Source: Lachnospiraceae bacterium (GTDB lineage Bacteria; Bacillota; Clostridia; Lachnospirales; Lachnospiraceae). From it: a DNA stretch of 64,000 bases. The stretch spans positions 62,001 to 126,000 of the forward strand of contig CAJTIU010000003.1 in the NCBI GenBank assembly GCA_910576335.1, written 5' to 3'. Position 1 is the first letter of the stretch, and every line of letters begins with the position of its first letter. The translations under genes and the position numbers were made by a program. This document shows positions 28,005 to 36,646 of the stretch, piece by piece. The notes beneath the pieces are model-generated. The model made no database searches and was not told where the DNA came from. It was given only the letters and a program-made list of their open reading frames with translations.

Positions 28005-29399
28005 ATGCCAACAGAAAAGCTATGCAAGACTGTTCACCAGTACAATAAGGAGCCTCTCGAAAAAAGCGATATGCAGAAGCTTATGGACATTGCGGAGGAC
28101 TACCGGAAAGTGAAAAATTACGTATATGACCGGTTTGGGGGGATTGGCAGTCTGTCAAAGATTTATCCGGGATACACGGTGCAGAATGAGATGACGGAAA
28201 GTGGATACAGGGAGAAACTGGGGATGCCGTCGGTTTATTTTTATCTGGCAGTCTTTGATGCCTTGGGGGATATCAAGAGCCAGTGGACGCGGACGAAGTC
28301 CAGGATTCTGAAGCTGCTTAACCAGAATGAGAACTTCACAGAGGAGGATAAGCACTATGTAAGGTTCATCATGAAGATTAACAATGCTTTTGAGGCAGTG
28401 CTGAATCAAAAGCCGCCAGAGCTTACCGCAAAGATTATGAAGCAGTATGAGACTTTGGCAGAGAAGACAGATCCGGACAGACTTAACAGATATCTGTGCA
28501 GACAGGTCCGGAAATACCATGTGAAGCTCCATACAGACAGAACAGAGGGTTTTTCTATAGCAGAGAGGGCATACCGGTACGCTGACCATGGCATTTACAT
28601 CTCCATAAAGGAAAAGCGTAAGCGTGTCTTTGTGCCACTTACAGACAACAATCAGTATAAATGCCAGCTTTGGATTAAGCTGTTTCCGACAGAAGACCGT
28701 ATAGAGATTAAGGTTCCCATTAATGTGGAGATTCGGAAGTATGTGGACTATCAGAACCATGTCGGGGTGGCGGTGGGGATGTACACGATGCTGACGACGG
28801 ACAAGGGACGCTGCTACGGGAAGGAGCTGGGGAGATACCAGCTGGAGTATTCAGACTGGCTGCGTGCCCAGGCAAGGAGCTATAGCCGGAACTGGAAAAG
28901 CAACCCGGGGCGCAAGAAATATTATGACAAGAAACGGCGGCTTGAAGAGCAGCTGCACAGCTATATCAACCATGAACTGAACCGGTTCCTGGCAGAGGAA
29001 AAGCCGGAGACAGTGTATATCATGAAGCTTCCGAAGCCCGGGGCAGGGGGAGTGAATAAGAAGATCAACTATTCGATCACCCAGTGGCAGAGAGGGTATA
29101 TCCGTAGAAGACTGGGGCAGAAATGCAGTGAGCAGTCCGTGGAGATCGTGGAGGTACTGGGGAAGGATATCAGTAAGGAATGCAGTGAATGTGGGGCGGC
29201 TGGCAGGAAGGAAAATGGAGAGTTTGTGTGTCCGATGTGCGGATACCGGGTGGAGGAGAAGGTGAATGCCGCCCGGAATGTTAAGAAAAGGGGACAGGGG
29301 GACGGGGCGCTGAACGCCAGGAGTCATTACGGGCAGGGGGTACACCGGCAGGAAGAAAACAGACAGCAGGGAAAGAGAGACAGCAGAAAGAAAGAGTAA
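28005..29399 (+). CDS. TnpB-like protein with inactivated RuvC site (candidate TldR-type RNA-guided repressor)
   Basis: 464 residues with the TnpB plan: N-terminal wedge/REC-like region (1-235), RuvC-I region (about 250-270), helical insert, RuvC-II region (335-360), zinc ribbon Cys393/Cys396/Cys409/Cys412, RuvC-III region (414-427). Active TnpB has GIDLG, an Asp in RuvC-I; here the segment is GVAVGMYTMLTTDKG with Ala256. The RuvC-II Glu (vvvEDL) is Met340 in VYIMKLPKPG. The RuvC-III Asp (RDxNAAxNI) is Lys419 in EEKVNAARNV. So all three catalytic acids are missing while the fold markers and zinc ribbon are kept. There is no tnpA nearby. Known nuclease-dead TnpB proteins (TldR) act as RNA-guided repressors; that this one does so is inference. 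Alternative: a decaying transposon gene, but the frame is intact, with a good ribosome site and promoter. Confidence 0.85.
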   Translation: MPTEKLCKTVHQYNKEPLEKSDMQKLMDIAEDYRKVKNYVYDRFGGIGSLSKIYPGYTVQNEMTESGYREKLGMPSVYFYLAVFDALGDIKSQWTRTKSRILKLLNQNENFTEEDKHYVRFIMKINNAFEAVLNQKPPELTAKIMKQYETLAEKTDPDRLNRYLCRQVRKYHVKLHTDRTEGFSIAERAYRYADHGIYISIKEKRKRVFVPLTDNNQYKCQLWIKLFPTEDRIEIKVPINVEIRKYVDYQNHVGVAVGMYTMLTTDKGRCYGKELGRYQLEYSDWLRAQARSYSRNWKSNPGRKKYYDKKRRLEEQLHSYINHELNRFLAEEKPETVYIMKLPKPGAGGVNKKINYSITQWQRGYIRRRLGQKCSEQSVEIVEVLGKDISKECSECGAAGRKENGEFVCPMCGYRVEEKVNAARNVKKRGQGDGALNARSHYGQGVHRQEENRQQGKRDSRKKE

Positions 29400-29400
29400 G

Positions 29401-29704
29401 GAAAGAGGTCATAAGAACAGCAGCCTGGATGAATTCCGGTGATGAGCCGGGATTTTACCGAGAGGACCGGGAGGCGGGTTCATGATAAGGCAGACAGGAG
29501 GTCTGTTATATAAAAACAGGAATTACGGCATTAGAAGGCAGGAAAAGGGAATGATTTCCTGGAACTGCGTATTGGGTATGCCAGGACCCTGTGAACATGG
29601 GTGTTAAGCCGCGCGAAAGTACGGAGGGATGGCTCATGATGTAGCAGGGAGCGAAGCGGGAGGAAAATCTTGCATCATCCATCGGAGTGTTGGTGGATGA
29701 CCAA
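29401..29704 (+). ncRNA. Structured region downstream of TnpB-like gene, candidate guide (omega-like) RNA
   Basis: Non-coding, G+A-rich and rich in short stems: CCGG-tgatgag-CCGG (about 29435), CAGAC-aggag-GTCTG (29491-29505), CAGGAAA-agggaatga-TTTCCTG (about 29541-29563), AGCCG with CGG/GGCT around CGCGAAAGTACGG (29607-29634), ATGATG with CATCAT (29636 and 29674), and a terminal TTGGT-ggatg-ACCAA hairpin (29690-29704). The location directly 3' of a TnpB gene is where omega/guide RNAs are encoded, usually sharing its transcript. If so the guide would be the bases after 29704. Ends are not determinable. Confidence 0.55.
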
Positions 29705-29749
29705 TGTGCCTTATTTTAAAACTAATCAGCCGGATGGAGGAGGTATTAA

Positions 29750-30955
29750 ATGAAAAAAAATGTATTCATGATTATTTTTATAATGCTGAGTATCTGTTTA
29801 AGCCTGCCGCAGATTCCGGTGTTAGCTGAAAAAAAAGATGAAAAGCAGATAGACTCTGAAAGAGAGGCAAAAGCAGGGACACATGGAAAGAAGGAGGTAA
29901 GCTATCTGCAGATTCCACAGAAATTACATATTGTGATAGACCCGTGGGAAATGGATGGAAAAGGGCAGATCTATTCTGAAAAGTATATGATAAAAAATAC
30001 AGGAAAAACAGCCGGGATACTTGTACTGTCAGAACTTGCATGTAAGCCGGGTGTAAACAGCGGGGTAACCGTGAGGGACAGTACAGAAGGATTGCATGAC
30101 GATAAGAGTAAATCTATCTATATGGAAATAAAGTTCGACGATAGGGATAAAATCGTTTTATCCCAAAAGGAAGCTGTATATGAGAAGAGGATAGAACCCG
30201 GTGAAAAGCTAGAAATTTTGTTTTCGGGGGAAGTCAATGAAAATGCTCTGGGGGAATGGAAGAGCAGTGACGTTGATGCATCAGTTACATATTTCTGGAA
30301 GCTAGAGACGGAGGCTGGGAGAAGTAAAGAGAAAGAGGGCAGCGCAGAAGAGACAAAAAGTAAAACGGACATAGAGGGAAAAGAGGAAACTGGTGAGGAA
30401 GAGGGACAGGAGGGTTTGGCAGAGAAGTCGAAAGAGAATACAGATGCAGAGGATTTGAAGGAGCCAGAGAGTGATTTGAACCAAGAAGATGTAGAAGAGG
30501 AAGAGGTTATTGAGTTCCAGGAGACAAAGGAGACCAACATTTCAATAGATGAGTGGAAGCAGGAAGAAGATGGGGGAATCCTTTCAGTGTGTTATAGGAT
30601 TAAGAACGCCGGGGAGTCTGCAGGAACATTCAGTCTGACGGCGTTGGTGTGTAGAACAGGAGAGCAAAGCGGGATTATTGTCCAGGAAGAAAAGGAAAAA
30701 CTGCATGAGGGAGAAGAAAAGCAGGTCTGTATGGAGCTGATATTCTCAGATGGAGAGAAAATGGTTCTTCCAAAGGAAAAACAGCAGGACTTAGGATATG
30801 AAGTGAGGCTTGTTCCAGGGGAAGAATTGTCGGTTCAATTCACAGGAGAACTGAACGGTGTGACATACGAGGAGTTGGAAGAAGGGGATATTTCGGTTGA
30901 AATGGAATGCTCGTGGACGCTGGAAGAACCGGAAATAGATGCAAAGTTAAAATAA
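29750..30955 (+). CDS. Secreted protein with a duplicated domain
   Basis: 401 residues. Signal peptide at 1-26 (KKNVFMIIFIMLSICLSLPQ, cleavage near VLAEK). Two related domains, about residues 60-185 and 265-395, share the pattern KN-G-AG...LV/AC...G..SGi.V.....LH....(I/V)..E..F.DG.K.VLP and end in LE; they are joined by an acidic linker (about 190-260) of Glu/Lys/Ser. No sortase motif or other anchor is seen. The beta-sandwich-like surface domain type is not named with certainty. ATG with GGAGGAGG upstream; first gene of a three-gene operon behind the TnpB-like gene, 45 bases after the candidate RNA. Confidence 0.75.
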   Translation: MKKNVFMIIFIMLSICLSLPQIPVLAEKKDEKQIDSEREAKAGTHGKKEVSYLQIPQKLHIVIDPWEMDGKGQIYSEKYMIKNTGKTAGILVLSELACKPGVNSGVTVRDSTEGLHDDKSKSIYMEIKFDDRDKIVLSQKEAVYEKRIEPGEKLEILFSGEVNENALGEWKSSDVDASVTYFWKLETEAGRSKEKEGSAEETKSKTDIEGKEETGEEEGQEGLAEKSKENTDAEDLKEPESDLNQEDVEEEEVIEFQETKETNISIDEWKQEEDGGILSVCYRIKNAGESAGTFSLTALVCRTGEQSGIIVQEEKEKLHEGEEKQVCMELIFSDGEKMVLPKEKQQDLGYEVRLVPGEELSVQFTGELNGVTYEELEEGDISVEMECSWTLEEPEIDAKLK

Positions 30956-31016
30956 GACGGGTGTAAATATTAAAGACTGCTGCGCCTGTATCAGAAAGAC
31001 AGGAGGACTTTATAAA

Positions 31017-31550
31017 ATGTTGGAGAGCGAACAGAAACAGCCCCAGACTGCGGAAGTGACGCAGGAAGAGCAGAAGAGGAAAAAGAAGAAGAGGATTATT
31101 ATTGTAGTCACCGTTCTGCTTGTTATTGTTGCGGCAGCTGTAATTTATTTCCTGACTAGACCTAAGGGGATGACGGAAGGAAATTACAAACAAATTGCAG
31201 AAGAGATGGAGAGTGAAGTCCAGGAGGGATATTTTGAGACGTATATGAATACTGAATGGACGTTTCCGGATGGGGCTTCTGAAACTACAGATGCTATACT
31301 GGGCAATTCTCCGAATAACAGGAAACCCATACGCTGTGAGGTGAAGCTGGCCGATACAGAAGAAGTAATTTTCAAGACAGATGTTATTCCAGTAGGGGCA
31401 GAGATTCCTCCGTTTAAGCTGGATAAAGATCTTGATGCCGGTACTTATGAAGCGGTCTGTGAAACATACCTTCTGAATGAGGAAGAGGATGGGACATATT
31501 CGGATTATAGTAATGCGGGATTTAGCCTGACCATTACTGTAGAAAATTAA
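31017..31550 (+). CDS. Membrane-anchored extracellular protein
   Basis: 177 residues. Short cytoplasmic acidic/basic tail (to about 26, RKKKKR), one membrane helix (about 27-48, IIIVVTVLLVIVAAAVIYFL), and an extracellular domain with a beta-like character (CEVKLADTEEVIFKTDVIPVGAEIPPFKLDKDLDAGTYEAVCETYLL shows the pattern; two Cys may bond). Type II topology. It lies between the two secreted proteins, so it may anchor or help assemble them. No family recognised. Confidence 0.7.
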   Translation: MLESEQKQPQTAEVTQEEQKRKKKKRIIIVVTVLLVIVAAAVIYFLTRPKGMTEGNYKQIAEEMESEVQEGYFETYMNTEWTFPDGASETTDAILGNSPNNRKPIRCEVKLADTEEVIFKTDVIPVGAEIPPFKLDKDLDAGTYEAVCETYLLNEEEDGTYSDYSNAGFSLTITVEN

Positions 31551-31632
31551 TTTAGATAATCAATTGCATTTTGAACAGTGCAATGATTATAGATTACATG
31601 CGTTATTATTATAAAAAATGGAGGTAAGGTGT

Positions 31633-32916
31633 ATGAGAAACAAAAAGTTATTATCAACAGTTGTGGCAAGTGCGCTTGTTGCAACAATGGCTTTGCCGGT
31701 TATGGCGGCTGACGGGGATACAGTGGATGTAGAGTTTACCACAAAAACTCCGGTAATCAGAGTTGCGGTTCCAACGTCTATTTTGGCAGCAGTTGATCCG
31801 CTGGAAATGAACACGCCGGGTACTCAGATTCACTCAACTGCTTTTACTCTCGCAAATAAGAGCGAGGTTCCAGTAGGAATTGATGTGAAGTCTGTAGTGG
31901 ATCTTGGAGCAGGAGTTACTTTGGCAGATACCAGGGCAGAAGCAATGGCTTCACAGGCAGCAGAGGCATGGATAGCTGTGGCAGCAGAGACTAGCAATGG
32001 TAAGTATATCGAGACTGCTAATAAAACAGCAGGAGATCTGACAGATACGGATAAGAATGTTGCAACTTTTAGGACAGAGGCAAGTGAAAATTCTGCCAGC
32101 CAGACATTCTATCTTAATAAAGCTTCTGTGGGAAATACAACATACACGTTAATAGCACCTGTAGCAACAGGAGGAACAACAGCTGCTGAGTATAAAGAAC
32201 AGCTTACTTATGCACAGGTATACGAGCTGACAGAGCAGACTTATGCGAATGAAGCAGCATTGCTTACTGCTCTTAAGACATCAGATGTGTATGAAGGCGC
32301 TGGTGACGCTGATAATACAACACTTACATTAATCCCTGCGGGAACAACGAGTTATAGTGCCTTCGCTACTAGCAAAAAATACTTCAAAGCAGGGGCTGAC
32401 AATGCATTGACATCAACGACTGCAGCTATGACGGATGGCAAAAAGTATGTATATGGAGAAGGTGGAGAAGGAGATACCACTGCCTTCAGATATATTGGAA
32501 AACTTGGACAGAGAAACACTCCATGGTCAGACAGTGATATTAATGCGATGCATATTACATACGATATTTATGGTTTAACCGATGAAAAATATACAGAAGC
32601 ACCGAAGGAACATGGCCTGTATATTGACGGACCACAGGTTCGTATGACAGCAGATGGAAAGATCAGTGTGATCAACGTAGATGATGCGGATTATCAGTCC
32701 ATGAGTCTGAATGATGGAAGTCAGGACTGGCCAATGGGTGATAGTGACGGTACCTGGGTATGGAATGCACCTGCAAGTGGTAAGAAAGAATTTACACTTG
32801 GCGATGGCTGGATGGACTTCTTTGCAGGAAAGACTGTAACTGCTACAGTTACCCTGAAAGACGGTACAGAAATCACTAGCGCGGAAGTAACCCTCCCGGC
32901 GGCATCAACGCCATAA
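31633..32916 (+). CDS. Secreted Thr/Ala-rich surface protein
   Basis: 427 residues from ATG 31633, which has GGAGGTAAGG ten bases upstream; the frame-start at 31618 contains that site. Signal peptide 1-25 (LLSTVVASALVATMALPVMA, then ADG). The mature protein is rich in Thr, Ala, Ser and Asp, with a VEFTTKTPVIRVAVPTSILAA start and a C-terminal KEFTLGDGWMDFFAGKTVTATVTLKDGTEITSAEVTLP segment, compatible with beta-sandwich domains like those of surface or WxL-type proteins; no WxL, LPxTG or S-layer motif is seen. Last gene of the operon; next to the glycan cluster, a candidate for glycosylation. Confidence 0.72.
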   Translation: MRNKKLLSTVVASALVATMALPVMAADGDTVDVEFTTKTPVIRVAVPTSILAAVDPLEMNTPGTQIHSTAFTLANKSEVPVGIDVKSVVDLGAGVTLADTRAEAMASQAAEAWIAVAAETSNGKYIETANKTAGDLTDTDKNVATFRTEASENSASQTFYLNKASVGNTTYTLIAPVATGGTTAAEYKEQLTYAQVYELTEQTYANEAALLTALKTSDVYEGAGDADNTTLTLIPAGTTSYSAFATSKKYFKAGADNALTSTTAAMTDGKKYVYGEGGEGDTTAFRYIGKLGQRNTPWSDSDINAMHITYDIYGLTDEKYTEAPKEHGLYIDGPQVRMTADGKISVINVDDADYQSMSLNDGSQDWPMGDSDGTWVWNAPASGKKEFTLGDGWMDFFAGKTVTATVTLKDGTEITSAEVTLPAASTP

Positions 32917-32948
32917 GAAACAGATTAAGAAGGAGAAATCAGTATGTA

Positions 32949-32977
32949 ATGTGGCAGGCGTAATACGTCTGCCACAT
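32949..32977 (+). terminator. Hairpin after the surface-protein operon
   Basis: ATGTGGCAGGCG (32949-32960), loop TAATA, CGTCTGCCACAT (32966-32977), one G-U pair. A possible terminator, but followed by AGAAATGTATATTTG rather than a strong T-run. The stretch 32978-33163 holds a 13-base inverted repeat (33001-33013 and 33081-33093, one mismatch) but no clear promoter. Confidence 0.5.
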
Positions 32978-33163
32978 AGAAATGTATATTTGAAAAAGTC
33001 AATACTTTAGTTCACAAATATGATATAGCATTTATTTTAGGCTATTGTACTGCGGGATGGGATTTTAATGTTATTTTTGCGAATTAAAGTATTATCTTTT
33101 TAACTGGATATGAGGAATCTGTTGATAGAAAAAAATCGGGTGTATAGAAAGGAAACATGTGAA

Positions 33164-34282
33164 ATGCTTGATTATCTGATTGTTGGAGCAGGACTTGCAG
33201 GGGCGGTTTTTGCCAGAGTTATGTCTGACGAGGGCTATAAATGTATGGTAATTGATAAAAGAAACCATATTGCAGGAAACGTCTATAGTACAGAGATTGA
33301 GGGGATTGAGGTACATCAGTATGGACCCCATATCTTTCATACAGATCATGAGCGCGTATGGAAGTTTATAAACCGCTTTACTGACTTTAATCATTTTATC
33401 TACTCGCCTCTCGCGAACTATCATGGGGAAATCTATAATCTCCCTTTTAATATGAATACGTTTTATCAGCTTTGGGGCATTGTTAATCCCGAGGAAGCAA
33501 AAATGATTATAGACAGGCAGGCAGAGGCCTCAGGAATAACAGTGCCAGACAATCTTGAAGAACAGGCGCTTAAGCTTGTGGGCAGAGATATTTATGAGAA
33601 GCTGATTAAAGGGTATACAGAAAAACAATGGGGAAGAGACTGCAGGGAACTGCCGCCATTCATTATTAAAAGGCTTCCAGTCCGGTTCACCTATGATAAC
33701 AATTACTTTAATCATCCCTATCAGGGAATCCCAAAGGCAGGTTATACATCCATGGTGGAGCGGATGCTGTCAGGAGTAGAGATAAGGCTGTCGGAAGATT
33801 ACATTAAAAACAGAAAAAAATATGAGAAGATAGCAAAAAACATAATATTTACAGGATCTATTGACGCTTATTATGAGTACTGCTATGGGGCGTTGGAATA
33901 CAGGAGTCTGAGATTTGAAACAGAAATTCTTGATACAGGGAACTATCAGGGAGTGGCTGGGATGAATTTTACTTCTTTGGACACACCCTATACAAGAATT
34001 GTAGAGCATAAACATTTTCGCTTTGGAGAGGGAAATAAGGACAGGACAGTGATTACACGCGAATATCCTGTCGCATGGCAACAGGGAAGCGAGGCATATT
34101 ATCCAGTTAATAATGAAAGAAATAACAGGCTTTACGAGAAGTACAAGAGAAGGGCGGAACAGGAGAAAAACGTTCTGTTTGCAGGAAGACTGGGGCGGTA
34201 CCAGTATCTGGACATGGACAAGGTTATAAAAAGTATGTTGCAATTAACAGATGAGTTATTAGGGAAAAGCGAGGATAACTAG
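33164..34282 (+). CDS. glf: UDP-galactopyranose mutase
   Basis: 372 residues from ATG 33164 (AGAAAGGAAA upstream; the longer frame from 33110 has none and E. coli Glf is 367 aa). FAD dinucleotide-binding motif GAGLAGAVFARVM at the N-terminus, then HQYGPHIFHTDHERVWKFINRF, a nucleotide-sugar segment YTEKQWGRDCRELP, and the C-terminal GRYQYLDMDKVI active-site arginine segment. Converts UDP-galactopyranose into UDP-galactofuranose. First gene of the glycan cluster, two bases before galE. Confidence 0.95.
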   Translation: MLDYLIVGAGLAGAVFARVMSDEGYKCMVIDKRNHIAGNVYSTEIEGIEVHQYGPHIFHTDHERVWKFINRFTDFNHFIYSPLANYHGEIYNLPFNMNTFYQLWGIVNPEEAKMIIDRQAEASGITVPDNLEEQALKLVGRDIYEKLIKGYTEKQWGRDCRELPPFIIKRLPVRFTYDNNYFNHPYQGIPKAGYTSMVERMLSGVEIRLSEDYIKNRKKYEKIAKNIIFTGSIDAYYEYCYGALEYRSLRFETEILDTGNYQGVAGMNFTSLDTPYTRIVEHKHFRFGEGNKDRTVITREYPVAWQQGSEAYYPVNNERNNRLYEKYKRRAEQEKNVLFAGRLGRYQYLDMDKVIKSMLQLTDELLGKSEDN

Positions 34283-34283
34283 T

Positions 34284-35255
34284 ATGATATTAGTAGTAGG
34301 AGGAGCCGGATATATCGGAAGTCATATCAACAAAAGGCTTTATCAGAAGGGTTGTGAAACAGTCGTGTTTGATAATCTGGTATATGGGCACAGGGAAGCG
34401 GTCAGGTGGGGGATCCTGGAGACAGGGGATTTGTCTGATACAGAGAGGCTGGAAGAGATATTTGAAAAATATAATATTGACATGGTATTTCACTTTGCCG
34501 CTTATGCATATGTAGGCGAGTCTGTGACGGAACCTTCAAAATATTATAACAATAATGTAGCAAATACACTGCATTTGCTGGACACAATGGTTAAGTACCA
34601 TGTAAAAACAATTGTATTCTCATCTACTTGTGCGACATATGGGATACCGGCAGATATGCCTGTTACAGAAGATATGGAGCAGAAACCGATTAATCCGTAT
34701 GGGGCCTCTAAGTTAATGATTGAACGGATTCTTTCAGATTATCACAAGGCATATGGGTTAAATTATTGCTGTCTGCGGTATTTTAATGCGGCAGGGGCTG
34801 ATCCTGAAGGGGAAATAGGCGAAAGCCATAATCCGGAAACACATCTAATTCCATTGATTCTAGCCGCTGCTGCGGGAGACAGGGAAGCGGTAAAAGTATT
34901 TGGAACGGATTATCCTACCCGGGACGGGAGCTGTATCAGGGATTATATTCATGTGACAGACCTGGCGGACGCACACCTGCTTGCAATGGATTATCTACAG
35001 CGTGGCGGTGAAAGCCTGTGTATGAATCTCGGGAACTGTAAGGGAAATTCTGTACTTGAGGTCATTGAGGCGGCAAGGGAGATCACCCAGAAAGAGATTC
35101 CTGTAGTCCTAGATAAGCGGAGGCCCGGAGATCCGCCGGTGCTTGTTGGAAGTGCAGAAAAAGCGCGGAAAATACTTGGATGGGAGCCGGAATATGGAGA
35201 TATTAAAGTAATACTGCGGGATGCCTGGAACTGGTACTGTCAGAAGAAATTTTAA
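34284..35255 (+). CDS. galE: UDP-glucose 4-epimerase
   Basis: 323 residues of the extended short-chain dehydrogenase family. NAD motif GGAGYIGSH, catalytic tyrosine/lysine in NPYGASKLMIE, the FSSTCATYG serine segment and LRYFNAAGADPEGEIGE. Interconverts UDP-glucose and UDP-galactose, the substrate for Glf. Downstream of glf by one base, hence coupled. Confidence 0.94.
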   Translation: MILVVGGAGYIGSHINKRLYQKGCETVVFDNLVYGHREAVRWGILETGDLSDTERLEEIFEKYNIDMVFHFAAYAYVGESVTEPSKYYNNNVANTLHLLDTMVKYHVKTIVFSSTCATYGIPADMPVTEDMEQKPINPYGASKLMIERILSDYHKAYGLNYCCLRYFNAAGADPEGEIGESHNPETHLIPLILAAAAGDREAVKVFGTDYPTRDGSCIRDYIHVTDLADAHLLAMDYLQRGGESLCMNLGNCKGNSVLEVIEAAREITQKEIPVVLDKRRPGDPPVLVGSAEKARKILGWEPEYGDIKVILRDAWNWYCQKKF

Positions 35256-35278
35256 AAGAAGGATATTGGGAGGGTAGC

Positions 35279-36646
35279 ATGGCAGGGCAAAATATAGAGA
35301 AAAGAATCCGAGAAGCAGCAGAGAGAGGTCCGATTATAATATATGGGGCGCATCTAGTGGCACTCGAATTATACCGTTATCTAAAATATTCATATGAGAA
35401 TTTGGAGTTTGCTGGTTTTGTAGTGTCCTCCGCTTCTGATAATCCATGTGAGCTGGAAGGAGAAAGCGTTACAGAACTCCGGCTGTGTAAGGCAGATAAA
35501 AATGTAACTATAATCATTGCCATGCCAGAAAAACATCATGATACTGCGGAAGCTTCTGCAAGAGGCTTCGGATTTTTTTGGATTCTAAAGGTCGGGCTGG
35601 AGGAGATGTCGCAGCTAAAAGGGAAACAGATTCTTGCTGACTATAAGAAATCAGAAGATAAGAAGTTTCAGATTTATCAGGATGAGTATGATGTCAGCTG
35701 GCTGAACATATCAGACGCTCTGAATAAATCCGTGAGCATAAATGACCTCGAAATAAGGCATTATAAATTCCCGACCATATATTACCGGGATTCAGAGTCA
35801 GTCTATCATGAGACAGAAAAATTTAAGTTCTATGAAGATTATGAGAGGGTGTTTGGAGAATATCATAATCTGCATGCCTTGCCTGTTTACACAGATTTGG
35901 AAGATATTATAAAAAATGACACCCGGACAAGTGAAATGATGCATATTTATATGGTGTACAGCCAGTGGGACAGCGGAAAACTTCCGGGACAGGATTTCCC
36001 GTCATGGATCCGTCCTGTTCAGGCAGGGAGCGTTTTTTCAAAATATAAAATGCAGACATATCTGGATGAAACGGGAGACAGCATCTCAGGGGAGAATGGC
36101 CTTTTGGCGGAGATGACGGCGGCCTACTGGATTTGGAAAAATGCGGAACCAGCGGAATATAAGGGGCTGTGCCATTATCGCAGACATTTCATAATCACAG
36201 AGGCGCAGATCAGATCTATGAATAGAAATGGAGTTGATGTAATACTTACAACACCTCGCTATGTGCCGGGAGGAATCGGCAGGATGTTTCTTGAGGAGAC
36301 GCCAGTAAAAAAACCGGTGTTACAGAATATGATTGAGGCGGTGGCAAGGTGCTGTCAGGAGGATAGAAAACCATTGGAAGATTATCTGGAGGAATGTCTG
36401 TACTGTCCCAATAACATGGTGATCGCAAGAGGCGCGATATATGACGCCTATTGTAAATGGATCTTTCCCATTTTGTTTCAGATGTTAGAGTCAGAGAGAG
36501 AAAACGGGTATGGGCATGAAAAAGACCGGCATATCGCATATGCCGCAGAGCTTCTGACTTCATATTTTTTTGCGAAGCACAAGGATGATTATTTTATTGC
36601 CATGACAGATTACAGATTTATAGTTGATTTTGGAGGAGTACGATGA
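35279..36646 (+). CDS. DUF4422 glycosyltransferase with N-terminal Rossmann-like module
   Basis: 455 residues. N-terminal module (about 18-110) has IIIYGAHLVALELYRYLKY and EFAGFVVSSASDNP, followed by a linker and a DUF4422 domain (about 225-450) with its hallmarks MTAAYWIWKN and GLCHYRRHF and a C-terminal YFFAKHK...TDYR segment. DUF4422 proteins are capsular/LPS sugar transferases. Starts with GGGAGGGTAGC upstream. Overlaps the next gene by four bases. Confidence 0.83.
   Translation: MAGQNIEKRIREAAERGPIIIYGAHLVALELYRYLKYSYENLEFAGFVVSSASDNPCELEGESVTELRLCKADKNVTIIIAMPEKHHDTAEASARGFGFFWILKVGLEEMSQLKGKQILADYKKSEDKKFQIYQDEYDVSWLNISDALNKSVSINDLEIRHYKFPTIYYRDSESVYHETEKFKFYEDYERVFGEYHNLHALPVYTDLEDIIKNDTRTSEMMHIYMVYSQWDSGKLPGQDFPSWIRPVQAGSVFSKYKMQTYLDETGDSISGENGLLAEMTAAYWIWKNAEPAEYKGLCHYRRHFIITEAQIRSMNRNGVDVILTTPRYVPGGIGRMFLEETPVKKPVLQNMIEAVARCCQEDRKPLEDYLEECLYCPNNMVIARGAIYDAYCKWIFPILFQMLESERENGYGHEKDRHIAYAAELLTSYFFAKHKDDYFIAMTDYRFIVDFGGVR

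Noticed and set aside
28005-29399. An active IS200/IS605 transposon
   Set aside because: There is no TnpA in the window, and the RuvC catalytic residues are lost.
29401-29704. Group II intron or riboswitch
   Set aside because: GGTGTTAAG resembles a group II start by chance, but no domain V hairpin, reverse transcriptase or known aptamer was found.
32949-32977. Strong intrinsic terminator after the surface operon
   Set aside because: The stem is good but the following U-run is weak; recorded with reduced confidence.
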